From Calocera cornea HHB12733 (Eukaryota; Basidiomycota; Dacrymycetes; Dacrymycetales; Dacrymycetaceae), in NCBI GenBank assembly GCA_001632435.1, contig KV423978.1, positions 103,149 through 167,148 of the forward strand: 64,000 nucleotides of DNA. The letters are read 5' to 3'. Position 1 is the first letter of the stretch; the number at the start of each line of letters is the position of its first letter. Positions 58,901 through 64,000 of this stretch are shown here, one piece after another. The notes under the pieces are model-generated. The model saw only the letters and a program-made list of their open reading frames with translations. It was not told the DNA's origin and searched no databases. The translations under genes and the position numbers were made by a program.

Positions 58901-60504
58901 GTGGACGAATGATAGCTGGATCCTAGAGAGAGAGACGAGGAAGAGGTGCTGAAACGAGATGATAAAGCCAACCGTCCCTGATTAGCACGTGAGCTAGTCG
59001 AGGATGAAGCAGAAGCAACCCATGGGCCGGGTGACTCGGCGTCGGCCACAGCGTGCCAACGGTCGGGAGGTGGAGTGCGCCGACTTTGGACATTAGAAGT
59101 AGGGGATCGTGAAGTCAGTTCCCTTTTCGACAATCGTTGGCCCTCGTCGCCGCTCGACCAGGCGTCAGACAATGGGAACGCTCGACCTTGAACACCTGGC
59201 TCTTCTGATACTGAGGGGGATTGCCTGCGAGATATGCTTTTGGGGCTCGACGACACTGAGGCCCTCGCTCGTTTACGGACTGAGACGTTCAGAGACCCGC
59301 GCGCTGGCGCTTGCTCTTGCGCATACGGCGTGCTACTGACGGCGGTGGTTGCAGGAGTAGCAGCAGGATACCGCGACGATCCGGCTACGACCAACTGTGA
59401 ACCATAATGGAGCTCTGACAATGGATTTGGATCGCGCTCTCGGCTGTCCACAACGCCTATGCGAGGCACACTGGGCACATTTTGCAGGGCTGGTCCGTCC
59501 GGGAGCATAGCCGAGATAGTGGGCCTTGGAACGGGCATCGCCACTTCCCTGGAATAGAGACTGTTGGGCGATGATGACAACGGCGCCGGCCTTGAACTTG
59601 TCGGGGAGGTGTGCTCCATATCCTTGGCTTCTACTTCACGCCGTGGTGTTATCGGACGATTCATCCCAGGTATATACCCAGGAATGCGGCGTGCAGGATC
59701 ACCGGCCACCGGCGGAGGTGAAACAGAGCCAGCGCGAGCAAGAATCTCAGGACTGAACACTCGAGAACTGTCCGACACATTGGAGGCCCATTGCGGAAGT
59801 TGTGCGTCGGTACTGCGCGAAAAGGAGCCTAGGTGTTGGTGCAGCGCTGTCTCAGGAAAGCGATGCTCATGTGCTGGGCTCGCCCAATCCACCGGGAAAC
59901 CGTTGTTGTCGTCTCCAAAGCCGGATCTTTGTTGCAGGTTTGTCGGTTGAATATCAAAAGGAATATCCTGACTCTCGATTTCGTCCAGCACTTGTTCGAG
60001 AGCTCGCGACACCCGGTTCATTCGAACCGAAGTCGAAGCAGATAGAAAATCGGGAGAACGCGGTAACGGTGTGTCAAGGTTACCGGCGGATGGGAACTCG
60101 GCTGATCGACCTCCATCATCCACCTGCTCTTGGGAGTCACTGCCTCCTGCGCTGTTCTGCGTTACAACCGTGGACGGTCGGCTGCGTCGCGCTGGAAGCG
60201 GGTAGTTCACATGTGACCCGAACAGGTTGTTGCTACGTCTGTTATTGCTGCGATTGCTGGACCTGGGAGACCGTGATGAAGAGGTCGGCGACAATGGCAG
60301 GTTGTCCGATGTCGGCGATGTTGACGCGGTCGTTGTTCCCCGTAACGACTCCAACCCGGTCCGGTTCTCTTCCAACCTCGCATTACCCAGCATCTCAAGC
60401 ACCAGATCCTCTTCCTCTTCGGTCAATTGATCAACCGCTTGGGCTCTCCGTTGAAGGAGGCGCTCCTTGATGTCCTGAAGCGGAACGCGATCTCCATTTT
60501 CCAT
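55995..60504 (-). CDS. Large Ser-rich protein of unknown function with conserved C-terminal segment
   Basis: Start at 60504. Exon 1 is 60504-58552 (651 codons); a GT-AG intron joins it in phase to 58501 (AGMATESTVTPKR). Further introns lie at about 56810, 56640 and 56330. The whole is roughly 1400 aa. It opens with a short charged helix (VPLQDIKERLLQRRAQAVDQ) and an acidic stretch, then long Ser/Pro-rich, low-complexity sequence. The last 200 residues look structured: GFEVLELSNGQVIW, SVVDGLRAGISDENDEDD and VYFSSTAQISSLIENISRGL. I do not recognise a named domain. A polarity or signalling scaffold is one guess only. The 3' end after residue LEVSTQ could differ if GTCAGC at about 56020 is a donor. 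Confidence 0.75.
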
Positions 60505-61122
60505 CCTTAGAAGAGTAAAACGACGTGTCAACCTGAGCAAATATCAGAAAGTCTCATCCAAGGAACAACATATAGGACGTACGAAGGAAGAATAAGAGAG
60601 GTCCGAAAGTCAGAAGCCGGTGGCAGAACAGCATCGATAGGCGGTAGTGTGTTTGGCGGAGGAGCCACTACTCGAGGTCGTTGGGCATCCGATTTTTTCC
60701 TGTATCAGATGTTTGAGCCAGCCCTGCCTGGAGGTCGCATAGGTCAACAGCGATCGACTCACCGAAAGCGATACATTGTAGTAGGCACCGACGCTACCGA
60801 GGAGGCGTGCGAGATTGGGCTAAAAGCGTGTCGCTGTTGGTATTCGATTCTGCAGCGGTATAGCACGGTGCGAAGTTGAGATGCAGGGTGGGAAAGGCAA
60901 AGGAGAGGTGAATAGGACGGCGGGCTGAAAGAGGGGAGAGGGCGTTGCCCTCTGCCGGTTGAGAGAGGTGCAATGCAGAAGGCGTGTTGCGCGCCCCTCG
61001 TGCGTACTGTCCCGACAGCGCCCAAACGCGGCAGACCGCCACCGATCGGGGCGGGTCCCTGATGTCCTGATCGGCCTTTCGACGCGTTGCACGCTCCGCT
61101 GCAGCTAGTCATTCCTGCGTTT
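60505..61122. promoter_or_regulatory. Divergent promoter, unknown gene and WD40 gene
   Basis: 618 bp between divergent starts. It is GC-rich on the right side. No gene is supported. Confidence 0.4.
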
Positions 61123-62671
61123 ATGCTCAAGCAGGCTCACGTTGGCCAATACACCACTGTGATAAAAAGCAATATGCAAACTACCGATCCGGGCCTCCTC
61201 TTTCGGAGCGAAGCAGACCTACAGCGAGATGAGGACCGCAAAACAAAGTTGGCTCGAATGCAGCAAGTCGGGGATCCCATCGCCCTCGGCAACTCAAAAC
61301 CGCTCTCCATTCATGTCGAGGACGACATGGTCTGGACCGCAGAAAGCAACGGGATGGTGGTGAAAAGGGACTTAGAGGTGCAGGAATAATTTGCTTCGTA
61401 AGAAAATGTCGCTCAAGGACAGTCCAGACGAACACGATATCGAGAGTATTTCGGGGCCATCGAGGGCCGGTCAGTGCCTTGTGTGTCTGCCAACTCCCTT
61501 GGGACAGCGCAACTTCGGTAAGGCGTCTGGTCATATCAGGCTCCTGGGATAAGCATATAAGGATATTCGACGATGAGGTCTGTGGTTCTCACTCCTGCCG
61601 TGCCTTGCAATGAGATGTCATTAAACTCGGTTACTGTTTGGTCTTCTAGAGCGGCAGTTTGCTAAGCGACACCGAAGCTCACACCGATTTCGTCAAAGCT
61701 ATAACCTATCTAACGAATGAGCGTATCATTGTCTCTGGAGGTTCCGACAAGGAAATCCGATTCTGGGAGCTGCCATCACAAGCGGGGGAAGTCTCGGTTC
61801 CGGTAGCACTGAAATCAATTGGCTTCGTTAGAGAGCACGTCCGACCGATCGCGAGTCTCCTAGCTCCGCACGGTACGTTGATACCAGCGCACACAATGTA
61901 TTCGGCTGATAGCATGGTACGCGCAGTTCGTTACATGTGTATCTCGCTGACAGCTTTCTAGGGTGTGCTTTTGGAATGGCGGCTTGATGTGATTCACGAC
62001 GATGGGAAGGACAGGCGCGTGAGGGCAACGAAGGTAAAGCAGCTGAGAGGCCACTCAACGGGCATAAATGGCTGCTGTTTCAACGGCAGCCAGCTCTGGA
62101 CCGGTAGGTGATCACGCCTTGCAACAGAGCTTTAACCTAAGCCACCCCGAATCAGGCTCTTCGGACAACCTCGTCATTCTGCATCGCCTCGACCAGCAGC
62201 AGACTAAGGCAATTCATCAAACCCAAATACCGCATCCATCCGCTGTCAAATCTCTGTTACCGCTTTCCACCACAGTGCTGCAAATGGCTTATCTCATAGC
62301 TGGCTGTTCCGATGAGAAGATTTGGGTGTGGGATACGTCTGCAGTAGAAGATGGGAGCGGACCACCGTGTCTACTCCGAACATTGGATGTGCACTCTCAC
62401 GAGATTTCCGGCCTGGCCTTATGGCTGAGACGAAGTGACGTGGGAGGTCGAGAGCCTTGGATTGTGAGTGCGAGCCTGGATGGCACAGTCCGAAAATGGA
62501 AATTATCTGGTAGGAGCGCACCCCTAGCCCTGGAATTGCGCTGATCGTGCGTATGTCTGTATAGACCTGCTCTCCCAACGACGGGTCTCGTCACTGGAAC
62601 CTCTACAAAACGCGGCTCCTACTTTTGAGCTAACTGAAGAAGAGGAACGCGAACTGCTGGATTTAGAATGA
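61123..62671 (+). CDS. WD40-repeat protein
   Basis: Starts at ATG 61123 (MLKQAHVGQYTTVIKSN) and has several introns. Repeat units end in the usual strands: ISRVFRGHRGPVSALCV with ISGSWDKHIRIFD; TEAHTDFVKAITYL with IVSGGSDKEIRFWEL; LRGHSTGINGCCFNGSQLWT with SSDNLVILHRL; HPSAVKSLLP with AGCSDEKIWVWDT; DVHSHEISGLAL with SASLDGTVRKWKL. That makes five to seven blades, so a beta-propeller. The end is the acidic EEEERELLDLE. It is similar in style to fungal WD40 proteins without enzymatic domains. The partner and role are unknown. Confidence 0.8.
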
Positions 62672-62938
62672 TTCCTTAATACTGAGCATGGCACATTTTC
62701 GGTCCCGACTCGTGCAGGTTGTGCGCGAATAATAATTGATCGACCGTGATGGCTATTGCCCCCTATCCCAGAACAGCCCGCACTGGCAAGCTGTATGCCC
62801 GCTGTATATGCAGGCACTTCGCGGACAGTTACAGTGACGCTCGAAAAGATTGCCACAGTCCCTGACGCGGTTTCCATTCAATTTCCCGATCGGAACTGAT
62901 GCATGTTTCTGGCCAGAGTTTCTGAATTTTCGAAGACT

Positions 62939-63132
62939 AACAGCCTGTTCGGCAAAATCGGGCTGTGTCTGAGGGGCTGTATCTGGCGTTGTGCAAGCTG
63001 TATCTGCACCCAAAACGCGACGCGGAGATTGAGGGTCCAGATACATGTCGAAACCTGTATCTGTGTTTTTGGTGGGATTTCGCAGATACAGGTTCCCAGA
63101 TACCGAGTTAGGGTTATAGCCGAACAGGCCCT
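62939..63132. mobile_element. Small foldback element with nested inverted repeats
   Basis: The ends GCCTGTTCGGC (about 62942) and GCCGAACAGGC (about 63120) are inverted. Inside are repeated GTATCTG/CAGATAC words in both orientations (CTGTATCTG, CCAGATACA, CAGATACAGG). No ORF. Flanks ACTAACA and CCTAAAA give at best an imperfect target duplication. It resembles a hAT-type MITE by its end sequence. Confidence 0.6.
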
Positions 63133-63532
63133 AAAACCTGGCACTGGAGTTAAATATGATGTATTTATGACTCCAAAGAAATATTCCCGAGCTTAAAAAA
63201 ACAACCTGTTCCACTTAAAGTATGGAGCTATTTGCCTTGTGGACAGGGGCAGTTTGGTACTTTCTCTATGCTCAGGGCCCAAAACTGTGAAAAGCTGAAA
63301 GTGTCAGGGGACACCCTGTTCAGCCCAGACTTTGGTCAGTTTCAGCAATATTCACACAGGTTCAGTCATCTTTGATGGAGTATGGCTCTTATGGTATACC
63401 TTTGGACAATTGAACAATGAGTTCAGCCATATTGGCACAGGATTAGGTAAGGCTCTGCAAGGCTATGACACTTTGGCTATGCAGGGCTATGTTCAGCTAT
63501 GTGAAAGGGCCTTGGATAATGCCCTCACTAGT

Positions 63533-63965
63533 TGACCTTCTTCAGGGGGAGCACCGCAGGATACTGTTAAGACTGTTCTATATTGCAAGAGATGTCTAGA
63601 TACAGCACTAGGAAGGTGGCCGCAGGGAAGGAAGAAGATAGAGAACGAAGGGGACGGAGAATGACAGAAAATTACCATAGGCAGGAGCCCAAGCCCCGGC
63701 AAGGCTCGGGTGTATAGGTGTGGCCCCAGTGGGGCCCGGGAATGCGGCTCCGGCATGTTGAGAGGGCGTCAGGGATCACCTGGGTGCACAGCCCCTCGGG
63801 GGCTCCGGGGATGCGGCTCCGGCATGTTGAGAGGGCGTCAGGGTTTAGCCCTCGGCATGCAGCCCCAGTGGGGCCCAACAGTTGACGTTCAGGAAATATT
63901 AGGAGTGTTGTATATGAAAGTTGTAGGAGTGGTGTGAATGGAATTCTGGGTAAGCAGGGCTTACA
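63533..63965 (-). mobile_element. LTR of a minus-strand Gypsy element running off the window
   Basis: The right boundary is CTTACA followed by CTCTCCCCCACC, the reverse complement of the polypurine tract plus TGTAAG seen at 37026-37043. It shares TACTGTTAAGACTGTTCT with the 33243 LTR and has a similar length (about 433 bp). The left boundary is inferred. The internal region begins at 63966 and continues past the window end. Confidence 0.75.
63740..63845 (+). repeat. Direct repeat of about 35 bp within the terminal LTR
   Basis: GGATGCGGCTCCGGCATGTT and the following AGAGGGCGTCAGGG occur twice at 69-bp spacing (near 63740 and 63809), with one mismatch at the second base. Confidence 0.8.
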
Positions 63966-64000
63966 CTCTCCCCCACCAAGAACGTGCTCAGGGGGTAGGA

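Overview
This window is nuclear DNA of a fungus, most likely a basidiomycete of the Agaricomycetes. The evidence is many short introns (about 48-66 nt) with GTRNGT donors, compact intergenic spacers, and a fungal gene set (Mot1, Sar1, HIS3, PAB1, SDH1, Knr4-like, GMF). It also carries Ty3/Gypsy elements with a chromodomain. I do not identify the genus. An 865-base run of N (31077-31941) marks a scaffold gap.

Left arm (1-28975): a type-I membrane protein (494-1510); an MFS transporter on the minus strand (1786-4351); an 18-nt-period repeat array (about 5520-6340); a second MFS transporter of the Fmp42 type (6839-8778); GMF (9044-9738); mitochondrial ribosomal protein uL3m (10124-11289); the GTPase Sar1 (11486-12425); a 2OG-Fe(II) oxygenase (12778-13854); HIS3 (minus, 13999-14816); a TBC1D5-like Rab-GAP (minus, 15048-17601). 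This Rab-GAP is divergent from MOT1 (17871-24487). Then come another 18-nt array, a MITE-like inverted-repeat element (about 25198-25613) and SDH1 (26428-28975).

Central repeat block (about 29000-44000): this is layered. Outermost are two 1351-bp inverted copies (29152-30502 and 42622-43972), identical as far as I compared them, made largely of 18-nt arrays. Inside them lie direct copies of a 149-162-bp satellite. Inside the satellite sit two degenerate chromodomain Ty3/Gypsy copies that share a central LTR. They are flanked by a near-perfect 5-bp target duplication. Copy 1 carries two further solo LTRs, each with an exact 5-bp duplication, so the order of insertion can be read directly.

Right arm (44433-62671): PAB1 (minus) divergent from an AlkB-like dioxygenase with a GRF-type zinc finger; a Smi1/Knr4-family protein (minus); a 39-base poly-C tract; succinyl-CoA:3-ketoacid CoA-transferase (minus); nested LTR relics and another 18-nt array (53900-55560); a large Ser-rich protein of unknown function (minus) divergent from a WD40 protein. 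The window ends in a small foldback element and the LTR of another Gypsy element that runs off the edge.

Most genes are housekeeping and not functionally linked as a cluster. The unusual content is the family of 18-nt-period arrays with consensus TTTGCTTCCGCT plus six variable bases. They occur in at least five blocks, and their strand polarity switches across the central repeat block. HIS3 contains an intron-like 51-nt segment whose donor reads ATGAGT instead of GTGAGT.
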